In this document: one piece after another, positions 7,482 through 16,090 of the stretch | How positions within the stretch are numbered: the first letter of the stretch is position 1 | Layout of the letters: each line of letters starts with the position of its first letter | DNA from: OMIS01 sp044350895 | GTDB taxonomy: Bacteria; Patescibacteriota; Microgenomatia; UBA1400; PJMF01 | DNA length: 38,693 nt | Assembly: GCA_044350895.1 (NCBI GenBank) | Contig: JBILGT010000012.1 | Span: 1 to 38,693 of the forward strand | Direction: 5' to 3' | Position numbers and translations under genes: made by a program | The notes under the pieces: generated by a model | Seen by the model: the letters and a program-made list of their open reading frames with translations, nothing else | The model's database searches: none | Told to the model about the DNA's origin: nothing

Positions 7482-9038
7482 CTACTTTATAAAGGCAGGA
7501 GGTTTGCGCACAACTGTTATTTCGGGACCTCCTGGTATTGTATACCGTTCACTAACATAATTACCGCTGAAACTATTTATTTCAAATATGTCTACATCTT
7601 CTGGTTTAGTAATCTGGTGCTCTTCATTAATAATAAAAAGAATATCTGCTTGTTCATGCAAGTTGTGTTCGAGCGGAACTTTTTCATCAGCTGTTTGTAA
7701 AAAGTATCGATAATTCATTCCATGATAATCTTTAGTGGCGGCAATGAGTACAATGCCATATGGTTGCTCTGGTCGTACTCTACTATGAATACTTGCTGCT
7801 ACAGCTTTAAGCACAGTAAAACTGGGTCCTGCAGGCTTGAAGTTATACTTAGGAACGTTATAACTAATAAAAAATGTCAGCAGTACCAGCAGTGCAACTT
7901 TACCATATATCTTCCAGTTCCACAGTTTTGCAAAGAAAAAACTAAGAAACAAAAAAGTAGCTGGAAAAAGATATGCGATATAGTGATTAAAAACAGAGTT
8001 TCTGTAGGTGCTGAGTCCAAGAATTCCCACGATTAAGTAAACAAGTATAACTGTTAAACCAATGTGTGAGGCACGTTTTGGTTTAGTTCTATAAAACAGT
8101 GCGGTTACTATGAGGAGGATACCAACCAATATTGTATTGAGAACTCGCTCTTTCCCAATCAAGAACTCAAAAAAGATATGCATGCTTCTACCATGGGTCT
8201 CTCTCAATATAGATGCGACTGTCGATGGCTCAGTTGCAGATGAAGAAAAGTTATCGGTATTTGTAAACATCTTTTGGAACGAGTGCAAATTCAACCAGTC
8301 ATGTTTGAGATCAAAAATAAAGAGTGGCAGGAGTGATACCGCAACAATTGCAAATGCTCCAAGTGCAAAACCAACCAGTTGTTTTGCAAGTAATGCATTT
8401 TTAGCTCGTAGTGCTCTGAACATCTCACTTATCCACAGAAGACCCGCTGCAGCACCTGCTAAAAGGGTGACATAGTGCAACTGTAACAAAATAGCAAAAG
8501 CAAATCCGACTAGTAGCCAATATTTTGGATGTTTTGCAACTGCTTTATACGTGGCATACATCATCAATAAACCAACAAATGGTGTGATATTTGGATTCCA
8601 GCTAAATCGTGAAAGATCAATTGCCACAACTGAAAATGTACAGAGAAATGCAGCAATAACTGCTGCTGTCTCACCCACCATTCTTATTCCCCAGTAGTAC
8701 AAAAAGAAAACTGTAAGTGTGCCTAGTACAGCTACGGCATAGACAGACCCCAGCGGACTTGGGTATGAGAGCATCAAGAACGGGAGCATGAAGTAGTAGT
8801 ACAGTGGTCCCAAATACATGTTGCCGACACTGGTAATGGGGCCAATAAAAACAAGATCTTTTTGCAAAAATATTCTTGAAACAATCAGGGCATCTCTACC
8901 TTGATCGCCCAGGAAAAGTGCCGCTTCATCTACTTTCCATAGGCGTAAAAAAGCAGCAGCAATCACAAGGAACATTACAAACAACTGCACTCGTGAAAGC
9001 GACCGGACTTCGGACAGTAATTTTTTTATATGATACAT
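7482..9038 (-). CDS. GT39/ArnT-like membrane glycosyltransferase
   Basis: This is a 518-residue polytopic protein. After a first membrane segment comes LGDQGRDALIVSRIF, the acidic-plus-arginine motif of bacterial GT39/PMT_2 enzymes, then NMYLGPLYYYFMLPF. About ten more membrane segments and an outside C-terminal domain of about 100 residues follow. It should move a sugar from a polyprenyl-phosphate carrier to an outside acceptor. It lies 6 bp after the DPM1-GtrA fusion gene and has no Shine-Dalgarno, so it is probably translated in coupling within the operon. It is distinct from the GT39-like gene at 2266-3837. Confidence 0.75.
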   Translation of the reverse strand: MYHIKKLLSEVRSLSRVQLFVMFLVIAAAFLRLWKVDEAALFLGDQGRDALIVSRIFLQKDLVFIGPITSVGNMYLGPLYYYFMLPFLMLSYPSPLGSVYAVAVLGTLTVFFLYYWGIRMVGETAAVIAAFLCTFSVVAIDLSRFSWNPNITPFVGLLMMYATYKAVAKHPKYWLLVGFAFAILLQLHYVTLLAGAAAGLLWISEMFRALRAKNALLAKQLVGFALGAFAIVAVSLLPLFIFDLKHDWLNLHSFQKMFTNTDNFSSSATEPSTVASILRETHGRSMHIFFEFLIGKERVLNTILVGILLIVTALFYRTKPKRASHIGLTVILVYLIVGILGLSTYRNSVFNHYIAYLFPATFLFLSFFFAKLWNWKIYGKVALLVLLTFFISYNVPKYNFKPAGPSFTVLKAVAASIHSRVRPEQPYGIVLIAATKDYHGMNYRYFLQTADEKVPLEHNLHEQADILFIINEEHQITKPEDVDIFEINSFSGNYVSERYTIPGGPEITVVRKPPAFIK

Positions 9039-9044
9039 ACGACG

Positions 9045-10205
9045 TTAGGACTTTTTCCAAATGAACTTTGTGTACGCAAAGAAGTTCCAGACCATACCAA
9101 TCAATATTCCGAGTACAGCGTACACCATACCGGTATCAACAGCAAAATTAACTATTGGTAGGGTAAAAAGGGTATGTAAACCAATCACAAATTCACCAAA
9201 CAATGCTATACCCATCTGAATCAAAATCGAACCAAATGAAGCAGCATTAAACTGTATAAATTTAAGAGGAGCATCTTTGAGTTCAATTTTCTTATCACTA
9301 AACGTCCAGATATTATTAAGCAAGAAATTTGAAAGCACGGCACATTCAATGCTTAAAAAATTAGCAAATTGATATGGTAAAAACAATCTCCATAACTGCA
9401 ATGTTGTAAGCTGAACGAGTGCGCCCAAGCCGCCAACGGCTGCAAACTTAAATATTTTGGACTGCAGCACTTCTTTGATTCTCATTTTGAAAATGAAAAT
9501 TAGAGTATTCTTTATATACTCTGGACCAATTTTAGACTCGCCTACTTCTCGATCTACAAAGTGATAGGGAATATTAGGGTCAATTTTAAAACCCTTACGT
9601 AACGCGTGGTATAGAAACCCAATCTGAAACGCATAGCCGCTAAATTGATCCGATTCCAACATTGGATGCACTGTGTCATACACTTTTTTAGTAATTGCTC
9701 GATACCCTGACGTCCAATCTTTAATTCTGAAATCAGTGAATACCAGCATAATAATCATATTTGCTGCAATGCTCAGTATTTTTCGATGAATTCCCCAGTT
9801 GGCGGGGATACTGCCTCCCGAGACATACCGAGAACCAAGGACCATATCATAGCCAGCATCAATACTTGCTAAAAATAGTGGAATTTTTTTTGGATCATGA
9901 GAGAGATCAGCATCAAACTCAAACACAACGTCTGCATCCAACTCTGAAAACGCCTGGGCCATACCTTTTAAATACGCTCCACCTAAACCTGATTTTTGCT
10001 TATTTACTAGGAGTTTGACTTGTTTATGTTTCTTTCCAATTTCGGCAACAAGTTCATATGTTTTATCTGGAGATGTATCATCAACTACCAGAATACTCAT
10101 CTTCCATTCTGTGATTGTCTCAAAAACCTGTAACAACGCATCAATCGTTTTCGCAATTGTTCCTGACTCATTATATGTCGGGATAATCACTACTGCATGT
10201 TTCAT
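9045..10205 (-). CDS. Polyprenyl-phosphate mannosyltransferase (DPM1-like) fused to a GtrA flippase-like domain
   Basis: Residues 1-235 form a DPM1-type GT2 enzyme: VVIIPTYNESGTI, VDDTSPDKT, the metal-binding EFDADLSHDP (about residue 95) and LGSRYVSGG. Residues about 255-385 hold four membrane segments with FKFAAVGGLGALVQ and LSNFLLNNIWTF, the GtrA pattern of proteins thought to flip lipid-linked sugars. The fusion would make a polyprenyl-phosphate sugar, likely mannose or a derivative, and help to move it across the membrane. It overlaps gmd by 4 bp (ATGA), so the two are translationally coupled. It can supply donors for the GT-C enzymes downstream. Confidence 0.85.
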   Translation of the reverse strand: MKHAVVIIPTYNESGTIAKTIDALLQVFETITEWKMSILVVDDTSPDKTYELVAEIGKKHKQVKLLVNKQKSGLGGAYLKGMAQAFSELDADVVFEFDADLSHDPKKIPLFLASIDAGYDMVLGSRYVSGGSIPANWGIHRKILSIAANMIIMLVFTDFRIKDWTSGYRAITKKVYDTVHPMLESDQFSGYAFQIGFLYHALRKGFKIDPNIPYHFVDREVGESKIGPEYIKNTLIFIFKMRIKEVLQSKIFKFAAVGGLGALVQLTTLQLWRLFLPYQFANFLSIECAVLSNFLLNNIWTFSDKKIELKDAPLKFIQFNAASFGSILIQMGIALFGEFVIGLHTLFTLPIVNFAVDTGMVYAVLGILIGMVWNFFAYTKFIWKKS

Positions 10206-11179
10206 GTAGCCGATTCACTTTCTGTTGTAATTTCTGCTTCCACCATCAGTTTTACGAGTTGTTCAAACTTAGTTTTTGGTTCCCAACCTAACTTTGTTTT
10301 AGCTTTTGTGTAGTCACCAATTAAAAGGTCGACTTCAGCTGGTCTGTCATACTTTGGATTATGTTTGTAGATAGCTTGCCAGTCAGGAATTCCTGCTACA
10401 TTACAGGCAAGTTCCAAATACTCTTTAACAGAGTGGGTTTCACCGGTGGCAACGACATAGTCTTCTGGAGTGTCTTGTTGCAACATAAGCCACATTGCTT
10501 CGACATAATCTTTTGCATAACCCCAGTCACGCTTTGAGTCCAAATTTCCAAGCTCAACATACTGTTGTTTGCCAAGCTTTACTCGAGCGACAGCATTTGC
10601 AATTTTTCTTGTCACAAACTCTAGACCTCGGCGTGGTGATTCATGATTAAACAAAATACCTGATACAGCAAAAATATCAAATGACTCGCGGTAATTTACC
10701 GTAATCCAATGACCATAGACTTTTGCAACACCATATGGAGAGCGAGGATAAAAAGGGGTAGTTTCTACTTGAGGAACTTGTTGGACTTTACCAAACATTT
10801 CACTCGAGCTTGCTTGATAGAATTTAGTCTGTGGTGCAGCCAAACGTACTGCTTCAAGAATTCGCGTTACACCCAACGCAGTAAATTCACCAGTTAATAC
10901 TGGTTGTTCCCAACTTGTTTGCACAAATGACTGAGCAGCTAAGTTATACACTTCATCAGGCTTAATATCCTGAATTGCGTATGTCAATGAATGTTGGTCA
11001 ATTAAATCACCAGAAACAATATGGAGTCTGTCATGATGAATAATTTGTTGTAATCTGGCGAAATTTTGAGTACTGGTGCGACGAGTGAGACCGTAAACTT
11101 CATATCCCTTTTCCAAAAGTAGCTCAGCAAGATACGAACCGTCCTGACCTGTTATACCCGTTATAAATGCTTTCTTCAT
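10202..11179 (-). CDS. gmd: GDP-mannose 4,6-dehydratase
   Basis: It converts GDP-mannose into GDP-4-keto-6-deoxymannose. It is an extended SDR enzyme with a Rossmann motif ITGITGQDGSYLAE at the N-terminus, the catalytic SSEMFG and YGVAKVY (Y-xxx-K), the GMD-specific FNHESPRRG stretch, and ETTPFYPRSPYG. The length of 325 residues is slightly under the usual 340-370. ATG 11179 is chosen because GGAGAAG precedes it by 4 nt and MKKAFITG is the family start; the open frame runs further upstream (to 11242) only because it overlaps rmd. It overlaps rmd by 4 bp (ATGA). With the next enzyme it forms a two-step GDP-deoxyhexose route. Confidence 0.93.
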   Translation of the reverse strand: MKKAFITGITGQDGSYLAELLLEKGYEVYGLTRRTSTQNFARLQQIIHHDRLHIVSGDLIDQHSLTYAIQDIKPDEVYNLAAQSFVQTSWEQPVLTGEFTALGVTRILEAVRLAAPQTKFYQASSSEMFGKVQQVPQVETTPFYPRSPYGVAKVYGHWITVNYRESFDIFAVSGILFNHESPRRGLEFVTRKIANAVARVKLGKQQYVELGNLDSKRDWGYAKDYVEAMWLMLQQDTPEDYVVATGETHSVKEYLELACNVAGIPDWQAIYKHNPKYDRPAEVDLLIGDYTKAKTKLGWEPKTKFEQLVKLMVEAEITTESESAT

Positions 11180-12117
11180 ACGCTTCTCCAATACTCTACT
11201 ACTGAACGCAGACTCTCTTCCAGTGGTACGTTCTGTTTCCACCCTAATTGTGTGACTTTCTCATTATTGGCAATAATGACGGGAATATCAAGTGGCCGCA
11301 GGCGAGATGGGTCACTTTCAATGGTAATAGGCACTGTTGCCATTGCACACAGCCTATCTACAATTTCCTGCATAGAAACACCAACACCGCTACCCACGTT
11401 ATATACTTCTCCTGGGATGCCGTCTTGCATAATCAACGCATAGGCAGCAACCATGTCACGAACATCGGTAAAATCTCGCACACCACTTAAATTACCTACT
11501 TGCAGAACTTTCTGTTCACCACGTTCAATTGCCACAATCTGCTTGGCAAATGCTGAAACAGCAAAGTCATCAGTTTGGCGTGGGCCAATGTGATTAAAAG
11601 GCCGAACTCGCAATACTTGTAACTTATACGACTCTGCATATGCATACGCCAACATATCTTGTGCTATTTTTGAAACTGCGTATGGATTGATGGGACGAAA
11701 TGGATGATCTTCCTTCATTGGAATTTCATCTGGACTGACACTAATACCATATTCTTCCGCAGAGCCAATTGAAATAACTCGAGCAGCTGGAGCATATTTT
11801 GCTACAGCTTCAAATAGATTAAGTTGTAAGGAAATATTATTGGTGAGTAAGCTTGCACCCTTTTCAAAACTTTTTCCCACAAACGCAAACGATGCTAAGT
11901 GATAGATCTGCGTGGGTTTAATTTCTGCAACCAATTCTGCAGTTGCTGTTGCATCAGTAATATCAAGTGAATGTGTCTGAACATGCTCAAAAGATGGGTT
12001 AGTGGGAATTCCTCCCTTGAAATGAGTGACATGAATTTGGCCACTGTTCTGTGCTACCAATAAATCAACAAGATGAGAACCTGCAAATCCAGTGCCACCT
12101 GTTATCAAAATTGACAT
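11176..12117 (-). CDS. rmd: GDP-4-keto-6-deoxy-D-mannose reductase (GDP-D-rhamnose synthesis)
   Basis: This is an extended SDR enzyme of 313 residues with ITGGTGFAGSHLVDLL at the N-terminus, catalytic SIGSAEEYG (Ser), and NPYAVSKIAQDML (Y-xxx-K). It has RPFNHIGPRQ and RDFTDVRD, which match RMD-type reductases better than epimerase/reductase Fcl. It would reduce the Gmd product to GDP-D-rhamnose. The directly adjoining gmd supports the assignment. The start overlaps the ugd stop by one base (TAATG) with an AAGGTG 7 nt upstream. Another NDP-sugar reductase or epimerase of the same fold cannot be fully ruled out. Confidence 0.8.
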   Translation of the reverse strand: MSILITGGTGFAGSHLVDLLVAQNSGQIHVTHFKGGIPTNPSFEHVQTHSLDITDATATAELVAEIKPTQIYHLASFAFVGKSFEKGASLLTNNISLQLNLFEAVAKYAPAARVISIGSAEEYGISVSPDEIPMKEDHPFRPINPYAVSKIAQDMLAYAYAESYKLQVLRVRPFNHIGPRQTDDFAVSAFAKQIVAIERGEQKVLQVGNLSGVRDFTDVRDMVAAYALIMQDGIPGEVYNVGSGVGVSMQEIVDRLCAMATVPITIESDPSRLRPLDIPVIIANNEKVTQLGWKQNVPLEESLRSVVEYWRSV

Positions 12118-13433
12118 TATGCAGCACCTTTCATATGTTCAGTATGCGTGCCAATACCCAAGTATGTAAAACCCCAATTAGTTATCTGTTGTGCATTAAG
12201 TTGGTTGCGGGCGTCAAGAATCCACTGTTCTTTATTTGTTTTTACTTGTGAGTAGTCAAACGTAACAATTTCTTTCCACTCGATTAAGACAATAATGACA
12301 TCTGCATTTTGTGCCGCATCAGCAACTGAATTATAAAACTCTAAATTTTTATGAGCAGGGAAATACTTTTGTGCTACTTCCATTGCTTTCGGATCAAAAG
12401 CAGCAACCTGGGCACCTTTTTCAAGTAACCAAGGGATGACTCTTGTACTTGGGGCTTCTCGCATATCATCGGTATTGGGTTTGAATGAAAGACCGAGAAC
12501 TGCCACTTTTTTATTGTTCCAGCCACCCATTTTCTGTCCAAAACGTTCCAGAAGTTTTGGAATTCGCGCATCATTAATTTCGTTTAATTTGACAAATAAG
12601 TTGTCGCCTTGACCGATTTCTTTAGAATAGTACGCGATTTCCTTAACATCTTTAGGGAAACAAGAGCCTCCATATCCGAAACCAGGATACCAGTAGTGGC
12701 TGCCGATTCTTTTATCAAGACCAATCACTTTAATCACGTCTTGCACATCGGCACCATTTTGTTCACACAGATCAGCAATTTGATTGATAAAACCTATGCG
12801 CAACGCCAAGTAAGAATTGGCTGCATACTTACCCATTTGAGCAGATTCAGGTGCTACCCTAACAATTGGCGCTTTGAATGGTGCGTGGAGTGTATTCAGC
12901 GTTTCAAATGCCGCATCTTCATGAGCACCGATGACTATTCTATCTGGATGGAGTGTGTCAGCTACTGCTGTACCTTCTTTCAAAAATTCTGGCACTGAAG
13001 CGGTATAAAACGTTTTAGTTGCTTTACTGGCTATTTTTTGGTGAACTCCACCAAGTGTACCTGGAGGAACCGTTGATTTAATAACGACAACTGCGCCATC
13101 ATCCAGAAATGGTGCCATCTGTTCGCAAGCGGCATAGACATAACTGAGATCAACTTCGCCAGATGCTTGTGAAGGGGTTCCGACGGCTACCATGACAACC
13201 TTTGCACCAGAAACTGCTGTTGCATAGTCAGTAGTAAAAATAAGATTGCCGTTTTTTTGTTGAGATTGTAGTAACTCTTCTAGACCAGGTTCAAAAAAAG
13301 GAACTTTGCTTTCGCGCAATTTACCAACTTTTTTATCGTCTATATCTAGGCCAACAACATCGTTACCAAATGATGCTAAAACAGCAGCAGTGACAACTCC
13401 AACAAACCCCGTACCAATAACTGCTACTTTCAT
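12117..13433 (-). CDS. ugd: UDP-glucose 6-dehydrogenase
   Basis: It oxidises UDP-glucose to UDP-glucuronate with NAD+. The Rossmann motif VIGTGFVGVVTAAVLA opens the protein, VAVGTPSQ and VIKSTVPPGT follow, and the catalytic cysteine is in GYGGSCFPKD (about residue 260), with lysine in KYAANSYLALRI. The C-terminal nucleotide domain has VLGLSFKPNTDDMREAPS. The length of 438 residues is typical. ATG 13433 is preferred over 13445 because AAAGGA lies 3 nt upstream and MKVAVIGTG is the family start. It is the first gene of the sugar operon; the promoter region carries a palindrome. Confidence 0.93.
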   Translation of the reverse strand: MKVAVIGTGFVGVVTAAVLASFGNDVVGLDIDDKKVGKLRESKVPFFEPGLEELLQSQQKNGNLIFTTDYATAVSGAKVVMVAVGTPSQASGEVDLSYVYAACEQMAPFLDDGAVVVIKSTVPPGTLGGVHQKIASKATKTFYTASVPEFLKEGTAVADTLHPDRIVIGAHEDAAFETLNTLHAPFKAPIVRVAPESAQMGKYAANSYLALRIGFINQIADLCEQNGADVQDVIKVIGLDKRIGSHYWYPGFGYGGSCFPKDVKEIAYYSKEIGQGDNLFVKLNEINDARIPKLLERFGQKMGGWNNKKVAVLGLSFKPNTDDMREAPSTRVIPWLLEKGAQVAAFDPKAMEVAQKYFPAHKNLEFYNSVADAAQNADVIIVLIEWKEIVTFDYSQVKTNKEQWILDARNQLNAQQITNWGFTYLGIGTHTEHMKGAA

Positions 13434-13455
13434 ACGTCCTTTCACGATTAAAAAA

Positions 13456-13471
13456 GATACTAGCTAGTATA
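13456..13471 (-). promoter_or_regulatory. Palindrome over the -10 of ugd; may also end dacA transcripts
   Basis: ATACTAGCTAGTAT (13457-13470) is a perfect 14-bp palindrome. On the minus strand it overlaps TATACT (13466-13471), a good -10 for ugd, and is followed by CTTTTTT. It could be a repressor operator, a weak intrinsic terminator for dacA, or both. The -35 is not clear. Confidence 0.4.
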
Positions 13472-13491
13472 GCATTTGTCTAGTGCTCTCA

Positions 13492-14424
13492 TTACTTTTC
13501 CATCTTGAGGAATTCCTCTGGTGAAAGCCACGAATACGTACTCCATAGCCAGTCACTTATTGCTGTTGTATCTGCATATCTATCAGTGCTTCCCAAGACT
13601 ACAAGCACCACTTGATGACCATTTCTCTCAAATTGGGTAATTAGTACCTGTCCAGCTTCTTCTGTCGTTCCCGTTTTAACACCGACAACAGTACTATCAC
13701 TCTGAAGCAATTGATTGGTATTTTTTACCACATGCTTTTGTTTGCCCGTCAAATCAGAAACTGTTGTTTGCTTTGTTCCCACTATTGATCGTAATAGTTG
13801 ATCTTTCATCACTTCACGAGCTAATAATGCCAAGTCGAAAGCAGTGGTTCTATGCACTTCACTATCAAAACCAGTGGGATTTTCAAAGTAGGTACTCTTC
13901 AAATGGAGAACTTGTGCTTTTTGATTCATGAGGGCAATAAATGCGTCGAGACCATTAGGATGATTGGCAGCAATCGTATATGCAGCGTCATTTCCAGATG
14001 GTATTAAAGCGCCTTCAAGCAGACTTTCTAGAGAAAGTTGCTCGCCCTTTTTCAGTCCAATTTTTGTGCCTCCCACACTTGATAAGTCAGGGACCGTCAA
14101 AATTGTTCCTGTGCTATATGTCTCACGCGCGACAAGCGCTGTCATCAGTTTTGTGGTTGATGCTGGTGCATAAATTTTGAAAGCATTTTTTTGAAATAAG
14201 ACAGCACCCGATTGTTGATCAATTGCCACTGCAGCCACTGCAGAAAGTGTTGGTTCTGACAACTTTTTTACATTGACAGGGATTGGCGATACTGGCACCT
14301 GTGCCACTGCCTGTGGTGGTGGAGAAAGTAGTGCATAGAGTTTTTCTTGATTCAAACTACCATAGAGCAGAATTGCCAAATTCATACACACAAGACTAGC
14401 CCATTGATGCTTTTGTAAATGCAT
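13492..14424 (-). CDS. dacA: D-alanyl-D-alanine carboxypeptidase (peptidase S11)
   Basis: This is a serine peptidase that trims the terminal D-Ala from peptidoglycan stem peptides outside the membrane. The three active-site motifs are clear: STTK in PASTTKLMTALVA (about residue 88), SGN in IPSGNDAAYTIA and KTG in VGVKTGTTEEAG. An N-terminal hydrophobic segment (about residues 9-24) is a signal anchor or signal peptide. At 310 residues it lacks the C-terminal beta-sandwich domain and membrane-binding helix of E. coli PBP5. It lies 27 bp after aspS, so it is probably read in the same T-box-controlled transcript. The ribosome site is weak (GGGTG close to the ATG). Confidence 0.9.
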   Translation of the reverse strand: MHLQKHQWASLVCMNLAILLYGSLNQEKLYALLSPPPQAVAQVPVSPIPVNVKKLSEPTLSAVAAVAIDQQSGAVLFQKNAFKIYAPASTTKLMTALVARETYSTGTILTVPDLSSVGGTKIGLKKGEQLSLESLLEGALIPSGNDAAYTIAANHPNGLDAFIALMNQKAQVLHLKSTYFENPTGFDSEVHRTTAFDLALLAREVMKDQLLRSIVGTKQTTVSDLTGKQKHVVKNTNQLLQSDSTVVGVKTGTTEEAGQVLITQFERNGHQVVLVVLGSTDRYADTTAISDWLWSTYSWLSPEEFLKMEK

Positions 14425-14451
14425 ACACCCATTGTAGAGATATTTATGCTG

Positions 14452-15867
14452 TTACGCCAATACCTTAATATGGAGCTCTTTGAGTTGCTCTTCAGCAAGT
14501 GCTGTTGGACCACTCATAATTGCCGTTTTTCCAGAAGATGTCATTGGGAATGCAATCGCTTCTTTGAGTGAAGTTTCTCCTGCCAACATCATTATGTGTC
14601 GGTCAAGTCCAAGCGCAATGCCACCATGAGGAGGTGTACCAACTGCAAATGCTTCAAGCATATGGCCCACACCCGCTTCTATTTCTGCATCAGAGTAACC
14701 CATGATCTTGAATGTAGCTTTGAGTACTTCAGGTTGATGCGCACGAATACTACCGCCACCGGCTTCATAGCCATTACAGACTAAGTCATATTGACTGGTC
14801 AAAATCTCACCAACGTTTTCACCTTTGAGGTGTTGCTCAAGATATTCTGGCATTGGAGTACTAAATGGGTTATGCGTAAATGTCCAGCCACTTTTACCAT
14901 CTGCTACTTCTGCAGCGTCTGATTTATCAACTTTTTTGAAGAATGGCCACTTTACTACCCATGCAAAAGCCATGACGTTTTCTTTCTTCTCGTCTTCGGT
15001 ACGTAAGTCAAATTTATCTGCACCAAATTGCTTAATAGCTTCTTCATACGTGTAGACTGGGAATGGTTCACTCTTCAGCTTGCCTCCGACAGCTTTGACA
15101 GCTTCAGTCACCACAGCTTCTACAGTATCCATCACATCTTGCTGTTCTACAAAACTCATTTCTAAGTCCACCTGAGTGAACTCAAAGCCACGATCTGCGC
15201 GCAAGTCTTCATCACGGATACAGCGAGCAATTTGGTAATACCGTTCAACACCAGCTGTCATCAACAGCTGTTTGTACTGTTGTGGACTTTGTGGAAGTGC
15301 GTAGAACTTTCCTGGGTTCAAGCGAGAGGGAACGACAAAGTCACGAGCACCTTCTTTGGTGGTCTGAGTCAAGATTGGAGTCTCAACTTCAGTAAAGGTA
15401 CGTTTGTGCAAAGCTTCACGAATAGCACGAGTATAGTCCGAGCGAAGTTTGACAATTTTTCGCATTCGTTCTCTGCGTAAGTCGAGGTAGCGATAGCGTA
15501 AGCGTGATTCTTCGTTAATTTCTAAACCATCAGTATCGACTGGAATTGGAAGTTCAGCTGATTTGTTAAGAATTGTGTACTCTTGTACATCAACTTCAAT
15601 AGTTCCCGTTGGAATATCTTTGTTGACCATTCGCTCAGGGCGAGCTTTAACAAGACCAATGATCTCAATGACAGACTCTGGAGTGAGTTCACCCATTTTT
15701 TGATAGCCAACACACTGGACTTTTGCTGATCGGTCACGAAGATCGATAAAAGTAAGTTTACCGTGATCACGTTTGGTATCGACCCAACCTTGCAGCTTAA
15801 TTGTTTCCCCTACTTTGTTTGTAGAATCCACAATCATCGTGCGTTTCAAAGTTTGTTGTTCAGACAT
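14452..15867 (-). CDS. aspS: Aspartyl-tRNA synthetase, short form lacking the GAD insertion
   Basis: It charges tRNA with aspartate. An N-terminal OB-fold anticodon-binding domain (residues 1-105, LQGWVDTKRDHGKLTFIDLRD) is followed by the class II core: motif 2 in YQIARCIRDEDLRADRGFEFTQ, the flexible SPQQYKQLL stretch, and motif 3 in GGIALGLDRHIMML. Bacterial AspRS is usually near 590 residues with an inserted GAD domain. Here, at 471 residues, most of that insert is missing, which resembles archaeal-size enzymes. It may be non-discriminating (Asp/Asn). AAAAGGAG lies 5 nt before the ATG. A T-box riboswitch with an Asp codon specifier sits upstream. Confidence 0.93.
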   Translation of the reverse strand: MSEQQTLKRTMIVDSTNKVGETIKLQGWVDTKRDHGKLTFIDLRDRSAKVQCVGYQKMGELTPESVIEIIGLVKARPERMVNKDIPTGTIEVDVQEYTILNKSAELPIPVDTDGLEINEESRLRYRYLDLRRERMRKIVKLRSDYTRAIREALHKRTFTEVETPILTQTTKEGARDFVVPSRLNPGKFYALPQSPQQYKQLLMTAGVERYYQIARCIRDEDLRADRGFEFTQVDLEMSFVEQQDVMDTVEAVVTEAVKAVGGKLKSEPFPVYTYEEAIKQFGADKFDLRTEDEKKENVMAFAWVVKWPFFKKVDKSDAAEVADGKSGWTFTHNPFSTPMPEYLEQHLKGENVGEILTSQYDLVCNGYEAGGGSIRAHQPEVLKATFKIMGYSDAEIEAGVGHMLEAFAVGTPPHGGIALGLDRHIMMLAGETSLKEAIAFPMTSSGKTAIMSGPTALAEEQLKELHIKVLA

Positions 15868-15889
15868 AAAACTCCTTTTGGGTTTTTTT

Positions 15890-16020
15890 GTTCAGTACAT
15901 AAGTTAAAAACTATCTGACTGGTCGCCGCCAATAGCGGCTTAGTAAGCTCACTATCCAAAGCCAGCAGCAACTTTTAGTCACACTGACGTTCGCTTAATA
16001 CCCTGTCAGCCAGTTTTTAT
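15890..16020 (-). promoter_or_regulatory. Structured leader between the T-box terminator and aspS, unknown
   Basis: The 170-nt stretch between the T-box terminator and the aspS start has no gene but several inverted repeats on the minus strand: GCCGC-TATTG-GCGGC, CTGAC...GTCAG, AGTGAGCTTACT (near-palindrome), and AAACTGGCTGAC near its start facing GTCAGATAGTTT near its end. It could fold into a compact RNA. No known riboswitch class was recognised. Confidence 0.35.
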
Positions 16021-16040
16021 ACTTTTGTTTTTAAATACAA

Positions 16041-16090
16041 AAAAACCCTCGTTCATCTCCAAATATTTGGAAACAAACGAGGGTTTTTAC
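16041..16090 (-). terminator. T-box intrinsic terminator
   Basis: The GC-containing stem AAACCCTCGTT/AACGAGGGTTT with an internal perfect palindrome ends in a run of seven T on the minus strand. Its 5' arm is shared with the antiterminator, so the two structures exclude each other. Readthrough leads to aspS. Confidence 0.85.

Noticed and set aside
11179..11242. Longer N-terminus of Gmd
   Set aside because: The extra residues overlap rmd and are not family-like; ATG 11179 has GGAGAAG and a 4-bp coupled overlap.
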